Positions 1 to 12,653 of a DNA stretch of 64,000 nt are shown here, piece by piece. Made by a program: the position numbers and the translations under genes. Numbering within the stretch: the first letter of the stretch is position 1; every line of letters starts with the position of its first letter. The stretch comes from Flaccisagitta enflata (Eukaryota; Chaetognatha; Sagittoidea; Aphragmophora), in contig OZ231127.1 in the NCBI GenBank assembly GCA_965153355.1, forward strand, positions 22,816,001 to 22,880,000, read 5' to 3'. Below the pieces are notes generated by a model. That model was not told the DNA's origin and ran no database searches. It saw nothing but the letters and a program-made list of their open reading frames with translations.

Positions 1-682
1 AAAATATTTCGGTTAAAAAGATTTTTAAAACTCGATTTATCGAGAAACGATTAATTATAAACGAAGAGTAAAAAAAAAAGACAAAAAATAGACAAAAGAC
101 AGACAAAGAAAGAAAAATTGAAAGGAAATAATTGAAGTGAATTATTGCATGAATGAATGAAATTAGTGCAGAATGTGAATTTCTTTTAAATGAATGAATG
201 AATGAATGAATGGATGAATGAATGAATGAATGAATGAATGAATGCTTGAAAATCTGACTATTGAACGGTCAGGAAACCAGACAGAGAAAAACATAATGGC
301 AGAGATAAAGAGAGACAGAGAGACAAAGAGGCAGAATGACAGACAAACAGAAAGAATGAATGATATTACGAAAGACATAAAACAGAAGAACGGCCGGGGA
401 GATAGAATGGAAAAGAAAAAAAGGAAAGATGAGAGAGAAAGCCAAGGTAGAAAAATAGACAGCAAGAGAGAGAAAGAGAAAGAAATGACAAATGGAAATT
501 TTAGGAAGGAAAGAAAGATCAAAGTCGGTAAAATCGTCGGCAGCTAAGAAAAGAAAAGAAAAGCAAATCCCAGCGACCAAAAAAAGCCGACCAGAGTTCA
601 AAAGATATCCACATTCGAATATCATTTATCTTACAGCCTAATATTCTTTGCTCTTTCTCTTACTACTTCTTATAAATTGATT

Positions 683-1042
<360 letters not shown>

Positions 1043-1196
1043 TTCTGTGGCTTTCACGTCAAAAAATGCTCGCTCTCTATCTCAGTGGGCCTTATCCTAA
1101 ATGTCCGTTTCGGTCCCTCGGGCGAACGCGGTGTGTCTAACCCCTCCCTAGCATCCAGACGAAAAATTATGTGTTTGTGTCAAAATGTGTACGTTA

Positions 1197-1353
1197 AAGA
1201 GAGAGAGAGAGAGAGAGAGAGCGACCTGGCATGAAAGCCACAGAAATTCAGAGAGAGAGAGAGAGAGAGAGAAAGAAAGAAGAAGGAAGAAGAGAGAGAG
1301 AGAGAGAGAGAGAGAGATAATCAATTTATAAGTAGTAAGAGAACGAGCAAGGA

Positions 1354-1442
<89 letters not shown>

Positions 1443-1455
1443 CAGAGACAGAGAC

Positions 1456-1517
<62 letters not shown>
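1197..1517. repeat. (GA)n microsatellites in right palindrome arm
   Basis: GA tracts at 1197-1220, 1251-1318 and 1359-1517 are the mirror counterparts of the CT tracts in the left arm, with different lengths. Length differences here account for most of the divergence between the arms. Confidence 0.97.
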
Positions 1518-1521
<4 letters not shown>

Positions 1522-2535
1522 AGAGAATCAATTTATAAGAAGTAGAAAGAGAAAGAGCAAAGAATATTAGGCTGTAAGATAAATGATATTCGAATGTGGA
1601 TATCTTTTGAACTCTGGTCGGCTTTTTTTGGTCGCTGGGATTTGCTTTTCTTTTCTTTTCTTAGCTGCCGACGATTTTACCGACTTTGATCTTTCTTTCC
1701 TTCCTAAAATTTCCATTTGTCATTTCTTTCTCTTTCTCTCTCTTGCTGTCTATTTTTCTACCTTGGCTTTCTCTCTCATCTTTCCTTTTTTTCTTTTCCA
1801 TTCTATCTCCCCGGCCGTTCTTCTGGTTTATGTCTTTCGTAATATCATTCATTCTTTCTGTTTGTCTGTCATTCTGCCTCTTTGTCTCTCTGTCTCTCTT
1901 TATCTCTGCCATTATGTTTTTCTCTGTCTGGTTTCCTGACCGTTCAATAGTCAGATTTTCAAGCATTCATTCATTCATTCATTCATTCATTCATCCATTC
2001 ATTCATTCATTCATTCATTTAAAAGAAATTCACATTCTGCACTAATTTCATTCATTCATGCAATAATTCACTTCAATTATTTCCTTTCAATTTTTCTTTC
2101 TTTGTCTGTCTTTTGTCTATTTTTTGTCTTTTTTTTTACTCTTCGTTTATAATTAATCGTTTCTCGATAAATCGAGTTTTAAAAATCTTTTTAACCGAAA
2201 TATTTTCCTTATCGGTTTCGTATGTTTGAGTTCCCACTTAAGAACAGATAGCTGCAGAAGTCATAATCCATTTGTCTCCATAATTTGACGCCGTTTTTTT
2301 TTGTCTCTCATTGTTCAGTCATTTGGTACTTATCTTTTTTTTTCTCTCATCACCTTCCAGACATCAAGTTATCAATGCCATTTGTCACCCACTTCTCATT
2401 TTTCCACAGACTTAATGCGGACGATAAAAAAAAAACGTGTACAAAGTCTACAATTCTTCAAGCTGAGCGTTGACCTTTGACACATGGCATAAATGGATAT
2501 TTTCTTCGAGAAACAACAGCACCAACAATAACAAC

Positions 2536-2845
<310 letters not shown>

Positions 2846-3240
2846 GTAAGTTGATTAACGTTGTTACTCTCTGTCGTCGTTGTCCTTTTTTTTCTCCTTT
2901 CTTTTAACTTCGTGTCTGAACTCTCGGTAATGAGGCTTTGAGTCATTTTTCAAAAAAAAAAAAAAGAAAAAAAAAGAAAGAAAATAAAAAGGAATAAAAA
3001 TCTGAGGAGCGATTTGATTTTCAAGTCGTGCTGGCGGCCCTTCGAGGCATGATTATAGGCAGACAATGGAACAAACGGACCGACGAGCCAAAAGCCGTAA
3101 TTATAATCGATAAATTTCCGCGCGTTTTCGATTCGAAATCATCTTCGTCTCATCCTGATTACGTCCGTCGGATTGTCCGTCCGTCGGTTACACATTACTC
3201 AATGTCCAAAACTGAAATATCTGGTCTAACGAGGCGCAAT

Positions 3241-3241
<1 letters not shown>

Positions 3242-3299
<58 letters not shown>

Positions 3300-3315
3300 T
3301 GGAGTGAGTGAGTGA

Positions 3316-3372
<57 letters not shown>
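3242..3372. repeat. (GT)n microsatellite
   Basis: Two GT arrays are separated by a short (GAGT)n block at 3301-3320 and end in a GC-alternating stretch near 3365-3372. Confidence 0.97.
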
Positions 3373-3374
<2 letters not shown>

Positions 3375-3505
3375 CGTTTTGCAAGTAAAAACATTTATCA
3401 ACGGCAGTTTAAGTTTGGAACATTACAAAGAAAAGCAAATAACATGGATACACACAAACAATTTCAATTTGTCTTCCTTTCCCCATTTGCTTGTTTGAAT
3501 TCAAA

Positions 3506-3507
<2 letters not shown>

Positions 3508-3594
<87 letters not shown>
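3508..3594. repeat. (CA)n microsatellite
   Basis: Pure CA array of about 85 bp, 140 bp downstream of a GT array. The two could pair as an inverted repeat. Confidence 0.97.
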
Positions 3595-3598
<4 letters not shown>

Positions 3599-3647
3599 TC
3601 GTGTTGGTTTGTGTTGGATTGTGTTTGTTGTTACGTCATTAATAGTT

Positions 3648-3696
3648 TCTTCTTTTTCTTCTTCTTCATCCTTTTCTTCTTCATCTTCTTCTTCTT

Positions 3697-3727
<31 letters not shown>

Positions 3728-3964
3728 TTCTTCTTCTTCTTTCTCTGTTTTTTTCTTTTGTTTCTTTTTCATTCTTTTCCTTCTTCTTCTTCCTTAGTTG
3801 ATTGTTCAACTTCTTCAACTGCTTCTCCTTCTTCTCCTCCTTCTGCTTCTTCATCACCTACTTTTTGTTCTTTTTCTTGTTTTCTTCTTCTATATCGTTG
3901 TTCTTCTTTTTCTTCTTCTTCTTCTTCATCTTCTTCTTCTTCTTCTTCTTCTTCTTCTTCTTCT

Positions 3965-4011
<47 letters not shown>

Positions 4012-4114
4012 TTCTTCTTCTTCTTCTTGTTTTCTTCTTCTTGTTTTCCTCTTCTTCTTCTTCTTCTTGTTTTCTTCTTCTTCTTCTGCTTCTTCTTCTT
4101 CTTTTTCTTCTTCT

Positions 4115-4160
<46 letters not shown>

Positions 4161-4240
4161 GTTTTCTTCTTCGTCTTCAACGTTCTCCTACTTCTTCTTC
4201 TTCATCTTCTTGTTTTCTTCTTCTTCTTCTCCGATTCTTC
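3648..4240. repeat. Long imperfect (TTC)n array
   Basis: About 590 bp of TTC repeats broken by short variants (TTG, TTTTC, CTC). Long open frames here are poly-Ser, Phe or Leu, or Arg/Glu on the other strand, and are artefacts of the repeat. Confidence 0.96.
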
Positions 4241-4895
4241 TGGCTTTTGTTTTCGCCTTTGCCTATTTATCTTAAGCCCATTTTCTCCTCCCTCTTCGGA
4301 TGACTGATGATATTCGCGGCCGTCTGAGGGTGATAGAGGTATTGGTGGGCGGGGCCCTTCGGGGGGCTGGGGCGGTGTCCTTTGGGGTTTTGGGGGCGGA
4401 GCACTACAGCCGGAGCTTGCCGTCGTCTCAACAGAAAGAGAACTAAGTGTCAACATTACACATTTTTCTTCCTCAAATCTCCCTTTTCCATCTGTCCTTC
4501 GCTCTGGATCATTTTTCAAACTCCCCAATGTTTTCTTCTATTTTTTTTCACGAAGGGAAAAAATGAGAGAATGAAAATTGCTTTGTTTATACTTCTTCTT
4601 CTTCTTCTCCCGGTTTTTTCCGTATTTTCGTTATTATTGTTGAATAATATTGATGAATTATCCCAATTTCAAAGTAATGGAAAAACATTTTCAATATTCA
4701 TTGAAGCACAACTTACCAATAATCGACCAAAATTTACATTTCTTATTGTGAATCTTCTTATTGTGAATCTCAAGGAATTCGGATGGAATGGGGGGGGGTG
4801 GATATCAGAGAGGCGTGTCACATATAACTTATCAAAAAATTGGCTATTGCGTCATTGCATTGTATTAAATTGTTGCTATAAAAGCGGAAAATATG
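4241..4895. other. Interval without a convincing gene
   Basis: A GC-rich patch (4310-4440) could encode a proline-rich stretch on the minus strand, followed by AT-rich sequence. No paired splice sites or recognisable domain were found. Confidence 0.6.
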
Positions 4896-5410
4896 TACAG
4901 TAGATGTCGTCTAGACTTGGAAATACGGGGGAGCTCATAACCTGAGCATCAGTACAGTAAGAGTATTGATATTTTACTGGTGTAATATATAGACCTTAAG
5001 GGGTTGACGATAGGGTATGGCATCCCCCTACGGCTTACCTTACAAAAAAAACTTTTAGTATAAAACATTATGATTAATCACTTTTATGATAGAATTTCAA
5101 CTACATCTATTTGCTTTAATTGCAAAACCAGCCTGGGATTCAAACCTGGAACCTTCAAAAAAATAAACTGATCATAATGAATCTGAAGTTAAGTGAGTTA
5201 ACCACTAGACCAATTCCAACAGCTGTTCAAGTGAAGCTAATATGATTTAGTATATTCAAAAAAAGTTTTTATCCACAGAGCTGGCATACCCCATCCTCAA
5301 CCCTATAGGACATAAGCATTATATACACACACAGTTTCATTTCATTGGCACAAATAGTAGTTATGATATGAGGGCCCCCGTATTTCCAAGTATAGACGAC
5401 ATCTACTGTA
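4894..5410. mobile_element. TA-flanked inverted-repeat element (Tc1/mariner-type MITE)
   Basis: The ends are terminal inverted repeats of about 40 bp. The left reads TACAGTAGATGTCGTCTAGA and the right is its reverse complement with few changes (the arms end GGGGGAGCTCAT and GGGGGCCCTCAT). Each end begins CAGTAGATG next to a TA, matching the TA target duplication of Tc1/mariner elements. The 515-bp interior has no transposase and includes a tRNA-like segment on the minus strand, so this is a non-autonomous element. Confidence 0.75.
5128..5220 (-). other. tRNA-like (Pol III A/B box) segment inside the TA element
   Basis: Read on the minus strand, 5212-5199 gives TGGTCTAGTGGTTA, an excellent tRNA A-box/D-arm, and 5146-5137 gives GGTTTGAATCC, an excellent B-box/T-arm, about 55 nt further on. 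The 5' and 3' acceptor stems do not pair cleanly and the anticodon arm is not convincing. It is better read as a degenerate tRNA or tRNA-derived SINE head than a working tRNA gene. Confidence 0.5.
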
Positions 5411-5509
5411 TCCTTTTAGTCATGTATTGTAATCGCAAGCAACCGGTGACTACTTTCTTCTCATATTATTGGCACTTTCTAGCGGCGAACTTGCCACCGC
5501 GCAATTTTT

Positions 5510-5666
5510 AGTCGCGTGCACGCGACTCTATGACCCACTCTGTCCGTCTGTCGGTCCGGTCCGTCCGTCCGTCGGTCGGTCGGTCTGTCTGTCGGTCACA
5601 CTTTTCTTAGCTTTTTCGCCGCTCCTGCCCACCCGCACGCGACTGGCTCGTGTATACGGCCTTGTT
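5510..5666 (+). mobile_element. Family A element, copy 1
   Basis: Starts after TTTTT with the palindrome AGTCGCGTGCACGCGACT, continues with a degenerate GTCC/GTCG tract, carries the conserved block GCTCCTGCCCACCCGCACGC, and ends ATACGGCCTTGTT. It has no coding capacity. The same order of blocks recurs throughout the window. Confidence 0.8.
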
Positions 5667-5968
5667 CATATTCGCCTTCTATTTTCCCCAAGTTTGCTTT
5701 TTCATGTGAGTCGCGTCTGAAGCTTTCTATATTTTTTTGTCAAAGCGTTGAGCACTCAAGCACTGGGTCGCTGACGCGGCACAAAAACCTAATGGAATGA
5801 ATGAAAAAGAAAGAGAACAAAGCGAAAAAAATGCTAGGGCTAGGTTTAAAGAAGAGGCAAGTTGGTGTGTGAAATCATGGAAGCTGGAATGGGGTGAGGG
5901 ACATTTTTGGAGGTTATGCATGGTGGCGAAAATATTATTACTCTTAATGGGCATATAGTAGAGTTTTT

Positions 5969-6175
5969 AGTCGCGTGCTACGCGACTCCACCCTTTGTCA
6001 GATCCGTTGTCCGTCGGTCCGTCCGTCCGTCGGTCAAACTCCGTCAGTCCGCCAAACACTTTTTTGGCGTTTCTGGGGTTTTTGGCTATACTGCTCCTGC
6101 CCAAATGCTCCACTGACCTCAAATATGGCCCCTGCCCACCCGCACGCGACTGGGGTAGCCGTGTATCTGGCCTTT
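5969..6175 (+). mobile_element. Family A element, copy 2
   Basis: Same organisation as copy 1: TTTTT, a palindrome with one inserted base (AGTCGCGTGCTACGCGACT), a GTCC tract, CTGCCCACCCGCACGCGACT, then GTGTATCTGGCC and a T-run in place of TTGTT. Confidence 0.8.
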
Positions 6176-6179
6176 TTTT

Positions 6180-6524
6180 AATGGAAGGCGAGCTTTTACG
6201 CATTTTGTAAGAATTGTTCAACAGTCTCTTTGTGAAAGACGTATTGCGTAGGTTTAACTGAAAACGGTTAGTTCTATGAAGTTAGCTAAGTGGGGCAGAA
6301 GGAGCTTTTGCTAGAGACGGATGGGGGGGGGGAGAGAGAGGGGGGGGGATAATTTGAGTTTCAGTTTCATCACATATATTGATGTTGAAGACATGTCACA
6401 ACAATTTCAATACAGCGAGTGCAGCAAAACAAAATAACTGGAGGATCTAAGTCTACTCGTAATCAATCGAAACAAGTTGCTTTGGTGCAGGGAATGGAGG
6501 GTGAATGGGGCAAAATTTCGATGC
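6180..6524. other. Interval with no gene seen
   Basis: Mixed-composition sequence with a short G-rich patch near 6325-6350. No exon, domain or repeat boundary was recognised. Confidence 0.6.
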
Positions 6525-6700
6525 AGTAGTGGCTCGAAGTAAGTGGTTGAATGTTGTCGAGGGGCAGGACTGCGAGGTTGAAGTGGCTCCAAGTAAGTGC
6601 AAAGAAAACGTAGTTGAAGAATTTTTGGGACAGGATTGTGAGGCTGTAGTGGCTCCAAGTAAGTGCAAAGAAAACGGGGTTAAGAGAATCGGGGGCCGAA
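6525..6700. repeat. Three imperfect ~63-bp tandem repeats
   Basis: The core AGTGGCTCCAAGTAAGTGC occurs near 6587 and 6650, with a diverged first copy near 6530. Units also share GACTGCGAGG/GATTGTGAGG. Confidence 0.7.
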
Positions 6701-6834
6701 TTATGGGCTCTTGGTGCAAACGATAATTTCCATTCACGTTTATGCATGGATGTGATCCAGATTAAAATGGGAAAGGCTTCAACAGATTTCCACGCTTGCC
6801 TTCAACGCACTTCGCGTGGAGAGAAACGCTCTTT

Positions 6835-6840
6835 CTTTTC

Positions 6841-6876
<36 letters not shown>

Positions 6877-6880
6877 TTTT

Positions 6881-6920
<40 letters not shown>

Positions 6921-6922
6921 TT
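6835..6922. repeat. (TTTC)n microsatellite
   Basis: Tetranucleotide TTTC array of about 85 bp with one interruption. Confidence 0.95.
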
Positions 6923-7190
6923 CACTAACTTCTTTTTCACTCTTTTTCCTTCTCGCATTTCATCGGTCGAATGCGCGCCAAGCAAATGTTGCCTAAAACG
7001 TCTTTGAATTTTTTTTCGGCATTTTGAGAATGTGTGGTCTGGTGCGTTGTTCCATCCTTTTTAGCCTAGTTCGTGGGTCTCTACCATTCAACTTTCGGTT
7101 GGTCGGTTGGTGGAATGTAAAAGCTTGTTAGCACAACTTCTTCACTGCATAAAGCCATTTACTCAAATTAGTGACGAAGTACCGACTGTA

Positions 7191-7246
7191 CCATCCATCC
7201 ATCCATCCATCCATCCATCCATCCATCCATCCATCCATCCATCCAT
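7191..7246. repeat. (CATC)n microsatellite
   Basis: Pure CATC array, about 14 units. Confidence 0.95.
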
Positions 7247-7404
7247 GAAATTCAATCTACTTTTACTACTTCCTACGGTGTCCGGTCTGTCACGCATTCG
7301 ATGGATGATCTAACAGACACTCTCAGACCCGCTCGGTCAAATAGTATTTGTAAGCGAATACCATCAATTTCAATTTTTTCGAACACAGCGTCAAATCTAT
7401 AACT

Positions 7405-8050
7405 CTGGAGTGACGTGACGCCAGACTAGTTTCTCTCCAATGACGTGACGCCAAACTAGTTTCTCTCGGATGGCGTGACGCTTATCTAGTATCTCTCCAA
7501 TGACGTTACGCCAGACTAGTTTCTCTCCAATGATGTGACGCCAAACTAGTTTCTCTCTGGCGTAACGCTTATCTAGTTTCTCTCCAATGATGTTACGCCA
7601 AAATAGTTTCTCTCCGATGGCGTGACGCCAATCTAGTTTCTCTCCAATGACGTTACGCCAATCTAGTTTTTCTTCAAGGATGTGGCACCAATCTACTTTC
7701 TGTTCAATGATGTGACGCCAAACTAGTTTCTCTCCACTGACATGACGTCAAACTAGTTTATCTTGGATGACGTGACGCTAGTCTAGTTTCTCTCCAATGA
7801 CGTAACGCCAATCTAGTTTCTCTCCAATGACGAAACGCCAATCTAGTTTCTCTTGGATGGCTTGAAGCTAGTCTAGTTTCTCTCCAATGATGTAACGCCA
7901 ATCTAGTTTTTCTCCAACGACGTGGCGCCAATCTAGTTTCTCTCGGATGGCGTGATGCCGATCTAGTTTCTCTCCAATGACGTGGCGCCAATCTAGTTTC
8001 TCTTCAACGACGTGGCGCCAATCTAGTTTCTCTTCAATGTCGTGGCGCCA
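7405..8050. repeat. 30-bp minisatellite, about 22 units
   Basis: Tandem array of a unit close to CTAGTTTCTCTCCAATGACG plus TGACGCCAAT, with units typically 29-31 bp and 70-90% alike. Because 30 is divisible by three, the minus strand between 7758 and 7991 stays open and reads as a decapeptide repeat rich in RETRLA. Spacers and repeats are not distinct, so this is a minisatellite and not a CRISPR array. Confidence 0.92.
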
Positions 8051-8699
8051 TTTTCCCTCAGCCTGTTTTTAAGAAAAGGCGCTGACCCGAGGTTTTCGTC
8101 ATGGTGGAATTTATAGCGCGAGGCCAATTTTCATGGTGGAAATACTTTGATGGTTGTATGGTTTCAAGCATTAACGGAATGTGCCAAGTCATTGACCTTC
8201 TGACCTCGAGGCTGTGGAGGGTGGAATCGGTGAGGACGAAGCGAAGTGAAGGGTAAGGACGTGGGTAGGGTAGTAAAGAAGGCTGAGGTGGTAGAAAGTG
8301 AGCAGGTCGAAGCGCTAAAACGTGAGCCGCTTTTAGTTTATAAGACTGATTCTAAGCCTGAGGGCAGATGTTACTCCAGATAGAGTTAGCTTGGGGCATA
8401 TGCGAGCTGGCTGATGAACTTAGGGAGAGGGGACAAACGACCGTATAGATAAATGAACAATGATTTTTTTATGTTTTACCTCTGTGTTCTACAGAACATC
8501 GGCTCTGTGGGGCCGCTGCCCATAGAGGGGTGCGAGGAGGGATTGAATCTGAAACTGTTTGTCATCATCTATGACGACTGGATGTTACGCGTGATGAGCT
8601 CTAATTTCAGTTAACTGCCTATTAGTCAACGCCTGTCTCCCTTTCAAGGTTTATCCTAAATACTGGTGACACCACAAACGGTTGGGTGCGCTTTTTGTA
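8051..8699. other. Interval without a gene; family B terminal fragment at 8490-8535
   Basis: The only recognisable item is TGTTCTACAGAACATCGGCT followed by GGGGCCGCTGCCC near 8490-8525. This is a diverged single end of the family B element described at 35.2, 38.5 and 43.0 kb. The rest shows no exon. Confidence 0.6.
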
Positions 8700-8710
8700 A
8701 GGTTGTTGTT

Positions 8711-8758
<48 letters not shown>

Positions 8759-8929
8759 ATTGTTGTTATTGTTGTTAATGTTATTGTTGTTGTTGTTATT
8801 TATTGTTGTTGTTATTGTTATTGTTGTTGTTGTTGTTGTTATTTGTTGTTGTTGTTATTTTTTTTTATTAATTTTGTTGTTGTTAATGTTGTTGTTGTTA
8901 ATGTTGTTGTTGTTTATGTTTGTTGTTGT

Positions 8930-8982
<53 letters not shown>

Positions 8983-8985
8983 ATT
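8700..8985. repeat. (GTTGTC)n and (GTT)n array
   Basis: A GTTGTC hexamer block (8705-8760) passes into an interrupted GTT array of about 220 bp. Frames through it are poly-Val, Cys or Leu and are not genes. Confidence 0.95.
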
Positions 8986-10485
8986 GTTGTAATAGTTATC
9001 TTTACATACCTCACGGTAATTTTGCGTCCACTATTTACACATGATCGTCTTCGAAATGCAAAAAAAGTTTGCCTCAGTTCGAACGTCCGCTTTTTTTTCA
9101 CGCTCGCCGAGAAAGCTTCGTGGTCCTTTGAGGGCTCTCGGGACCCGCTTGATCTGTTTCATCATTACCGACAAAATTTGAATAGAGGTAATTGAGGCAT
9201 CGAGAGATTTAGGATTTCGGCGCGAAAGAGAGAGGTTAGTCTTTCAAAACAGTATCTATCTGTGAAAGCAGTCGGTCGCGTCTTCTTCGTCTGTCCATTT
9301 GCTGAACTGACTAGCACTAGTATAGATATTGACCTCAGATCCTAAATCTAAGTCCTTGTGAATTTTCATATTTCTCTTTTATAAGCGGCCGGTCCGAAGG
9401 TAGTAACGGCATGAGCTCTGGCTTGAACTAATCTGCTTGAATTTGTTCCTGAAAGATACCTTGGCATATGCACATAACTCTGTTGATCAAAATCTTGAAC
9501 CTCTTAGGGGGCCCCGAGGGGCCCCAAAAAGCCCTTTGTGAGGTTTTTTTTTTTTTTTAAAAGTGGGGTTCACTTGATAGGAAATTGCTTGATTCGCCTA
9601 GATCCAAAATCTTGCAATTTCACTATTTTCAAAAAGAATTAGAAAATTTTTGTGTCGGCCATATTTCAAAAGAAAGTTTAAAGATTCTCCTGGAATTTTT
9701 TTAGTTTGATATGGTTCTAAAGTATTTGAGCCAGAACCTTGAAATTTGAAACGTGCATTATTGAAAGCGCTGAGCAGGTCCGTGCAAAAGATTGAGCTAC
9801 TGACTGACCTAGGAAAATTTTCCGAGTCTAAGTCTAACTAGTATAGTGGAGTTTTTATCACCTATGCCTGACTCTTCGTTTTTGCGTTTGGTCCGTCGAT
9901 TCGTCGGTTCGTCTGTTCTTACAACAGCCGGTAACATTTGCGAGGGTTGTTTTTTATTACTTCCTCTGCCCAGGTGTATGAGACATGTGGGTTTTCCTTG
10001 ATTATTCAGATATTTGGCGATAACCTTTTTGGAACGCCAGATCTTGAGGTGAAATGATGTTTTATGAACGCCTTGAAATCTGGACTTACAATTCAGGGGT
10101 GTCATGTTTTTTGATAATGCCGGAGAAGACAATGATAACTAAAACGACAGATTAAGTTCCATGTAGTTGGGCAGGGTTAGTTAGGATTAAAAAGGCTTGT
10201 AGACACCTAAAATGATACAATCAGTTGCCACTGAGGATTCGTGCACGCGGACGCACCGTAAAACTGTTCGAGTGGAGAGGCGAAAGAAAGAATACAGACG
10301 CCTAAGTAATGAACGATTGTACATCTGGGAAACGTGGGAGTTAAAAAGGAGCCGGGTTGCAAAAATCCCAAGAAGGTAGTTTAAATGCGAATGAAACATC
10401 ATTTAGTCATTTGCCAAAACGTTTTCCTTTATTTATTTCTGGTTTGTTTTTTTTTCGGCAGAGATTTCGGTTTTTTTTTCTTTTT
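8986..10485. other. 1.5-kb interval with no gene seen
   Basis: Mixed sequence. A weak GTCC/GTCG-like stretch near 9885-9915 may be a decayed family A fragment. No paired exon signals or domain were found on either strand. Confidence 0.55.
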
Positions 10486-10690
10486 AGTTGCGGACACGCA
10501 ACTCTATAAGAGACTTTGTCCGTCCGTCGGTCCGTCCGTCGGTCCCTGAGCACGAGTCGATAAGTGGAAAAACGAGCGTTTTAGAAGCTCTTTGTGTATG
10601 TTTCTGTGTTGGAAGGGGGGTTGGGAGGGGTGTTGGGTGTGGATGGTGGTTGGCTGCCCCTGCTCACCCATCCGCAACGATAATGTGATC
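10486..10690 (+). mobile_element. Family A variant (AGTTGCGG type), copy 3
   Basis: TTTTT is followed by AGTTGCGGACACGCAACTCT, then AAGAGACTTTGTCCGTCC and the GTCC/GTCG tract, then CCTGCTCACCCATCCGCAAC. Block order matches family A, but the terminal palindrome reads AGTTGCGG...CGCAACT. A second, inverted variant with GGACGGGTGGGCAGGGGC and CCAACCGACCAACC follows at about 10755-10970. Confidence 0.65.
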
Positions 10691-11127
10691 CCGCGTCACT
10701 TGTTTTCTTTTTCTCTACTTCGTGCTCACCGTGCCATGTATTCTCTCTTTTTACAAACGAGTAAAGCGGGGTCACAATATCATTGCGGACGGGTGGGCAG
10801 GGGCGTCCAACCCACATGCACAACCCATGCTCTGCCCGCACACAGAGCATCTAAAATGCTCATTTTCCTACGCTTTGACCAACCGACCAACCAACCAACT
10901 AACCAACCAACCAACCAACCAACGGACACAGCCAGTTAAAGAGGTGCTTTGTGACAGGAGACAACGCCCCTCGCAACCTCTCACGCTGATAAGGTAGAAC
11001 TAGGAAAACATAAGATCTCGTTCTGAGCCTAGAGGTTGAGTAAGGTAGCAATTTTTGAGTCAGCTCCTTAGCTGAAGTGCTGATGAGTGGATTGAAAGAG
11101 TTTTGGACTTAGATTATAGAATTTGAC

Positions 11128-11576
11128 TCTATAAAACTTACTTTTAGGCCCACTTTCGTTGGTTTCAACCCACAGTCTGTCAAAGTCAAATTTAACGTTA
11201 ATTGTCCGTTCATAAGTTCATCTGCAATAAAAAAGATGAGAGATCGTGAAATTAGTAAATTCCAAGAGCACATTCAATCAATCACGAAAAATCAATCAAT
11301 CACTTTAGGAAGCAATGCCGTAAATAAATAAAATCAATCAATCCAAGAAATTGGATGATACGAAAGGCAAAGGATATGTATGCCTACGTAATAAGCAAAT
11401 GGCACAAAATACAAGGCGCAACCATATGTTTACCCATCTAGCGTTCAATATAAAAAATGTGAGAAACAAAAGGTACCGGCATTGAATATTAGAAGAAAAG
11501 AAGAAGAAAAATCAAAAGCACGCAAAAGAAACAGCACACATACCCTTAATAGACGGACGGACGTACATTTCTAACA
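11128..11576 (-). repeat. Truncated 3' LTR of left BEL/Pao copy
   Basis: Minus-strand sequence starting TGTTAGAAATGTACG at 11576 matches the first half of the LTR at 30294-31202. It is preceded by the polypurine tract AAAAATGGGGCAGAA (11577-11591, minus). Similarity stops abruptly at 11128. Confidence 0.88.
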
Positions 11577-12175
11577 TTCTGCCCCATTTTTGGAATTTCA
11601 CGAATTTCAAAAATCTGACATCTAGTTTCCAGTCGGGGAAGCCCTACTAAAAAACCATTACTACCTTCCTTAAAAAAAAAAAAAAATTTACATAGATACA
11701 GCCCCCGCCCCTCCCCCCCCGTCCACCGCCTCTTACATCCCCACCCTAACTATCAACAGATCGACGACTGCACGAAAGATGATTCCCGTCCGGAAAGGAT
11801 CCACCATCAGCAAATTTTCAACGATCACGATGACGCGGATAGAGGCGAGGCGCGAGGAGGTTGAGGCACCCGTTCTGAAAAAGTTAAGGGGAAGGGGGAA
11901 AGAACAGGCACTGGAGCACTCCAAGCCTGGGATTTGACTTGAGAGTGGAAAATAATGAGTAGGGGCATACTACTAAAACATATCATACGAAAGTATTCGT
12001 AATAATGACTAAAAAAGATATGTCTAAAACAAACACAACAAATATACATATTCAGAACCAAACACAACAAGACAAAATTAAATAAATTACTAACTATATA
12101 TAAAAATGAATCTGTCAAGTAAAAGAAAAAATTAATAAGCATCATGGAACGACCACATCACCTGCGCCTTCTCCA

Positions 12176-12424
12176 TTACAGAGACGAGCGGGTCATTCCG
12201 GGTCCAACATCTCGTCGGCTCGTGGGCGAAAGGCGATGAATGATGTCGTCAGCGGCGACCGCATCGAAAGGCGCAGGTGGAGCCGGATGCTGACGGGACA
12301 TCTTGACTCCGACGAGCGACTTCAAGATGTAGACTGACTTCGCAGATGGAACAACGTCGTCAGCGGAAGCTTTGAAATGTTCGTTAACGCGAACTGATAA
12401 TAATAAGAACGGATTTTGGCACAA
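12176..12424 (-). pseudogene. ORF3 remnant of left BEL/Pao copy
   Basis: This matches the start of the extra ORF in the right copy (27030-27160), including the upstream acceptor-like TTATTATTATCAG and the conserved MSRQ start. It then jumps to sequence matching about 29600-29700, so most of the ORF has been deleted. Confidence 0.75.
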
Positions 12425-12653
12425 TCATATGTACATGTAGACAGAGCGAATGAATCAGTGTTTTTGATGTGTTAATGGAAATGGATAACATAATTGACAA
12501 GAGGACAGATGAAAGCATGGATAATCAGAACCAAATATGAATAATAACAACTCTTTGTAAATATAACAAGTCAGAGTTTCAATCACTCATATCTATAGTT
12601 ACTAATGGACAGGCCCATGCGCCTTTTTCTCTCTCTCTCAAAACTTAGCGTTT

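Noticed and set aside
4284-4447. Proline-rich minus-strand frame (PPPKPQRTPPQPPEGPRPP)
   Set aside because: A possible acceptor (TTCTCTTTCTGTTGAG) precedes it, but no donor or partner exon was found and the composition follows a GC-rich patch.
5128-5220. Functional tRNA gene
   Set aside because: A and B boxes are good, but acceptor stem and anticodon arm do not fold convincingly, and it lies in a MITE.
7405-8050. CRISPR-like array of regularly spaced ~30-bp repeats
   Set aside because: The whole 30-bp unit repeats without distinct spacers, and the genome is eukaryotic.
9809-10132. 107-codon minus-strand ORF
   Set aside because: Overlaps a decayed GTCC-type repeat; no domain, codon pattern or splice context.
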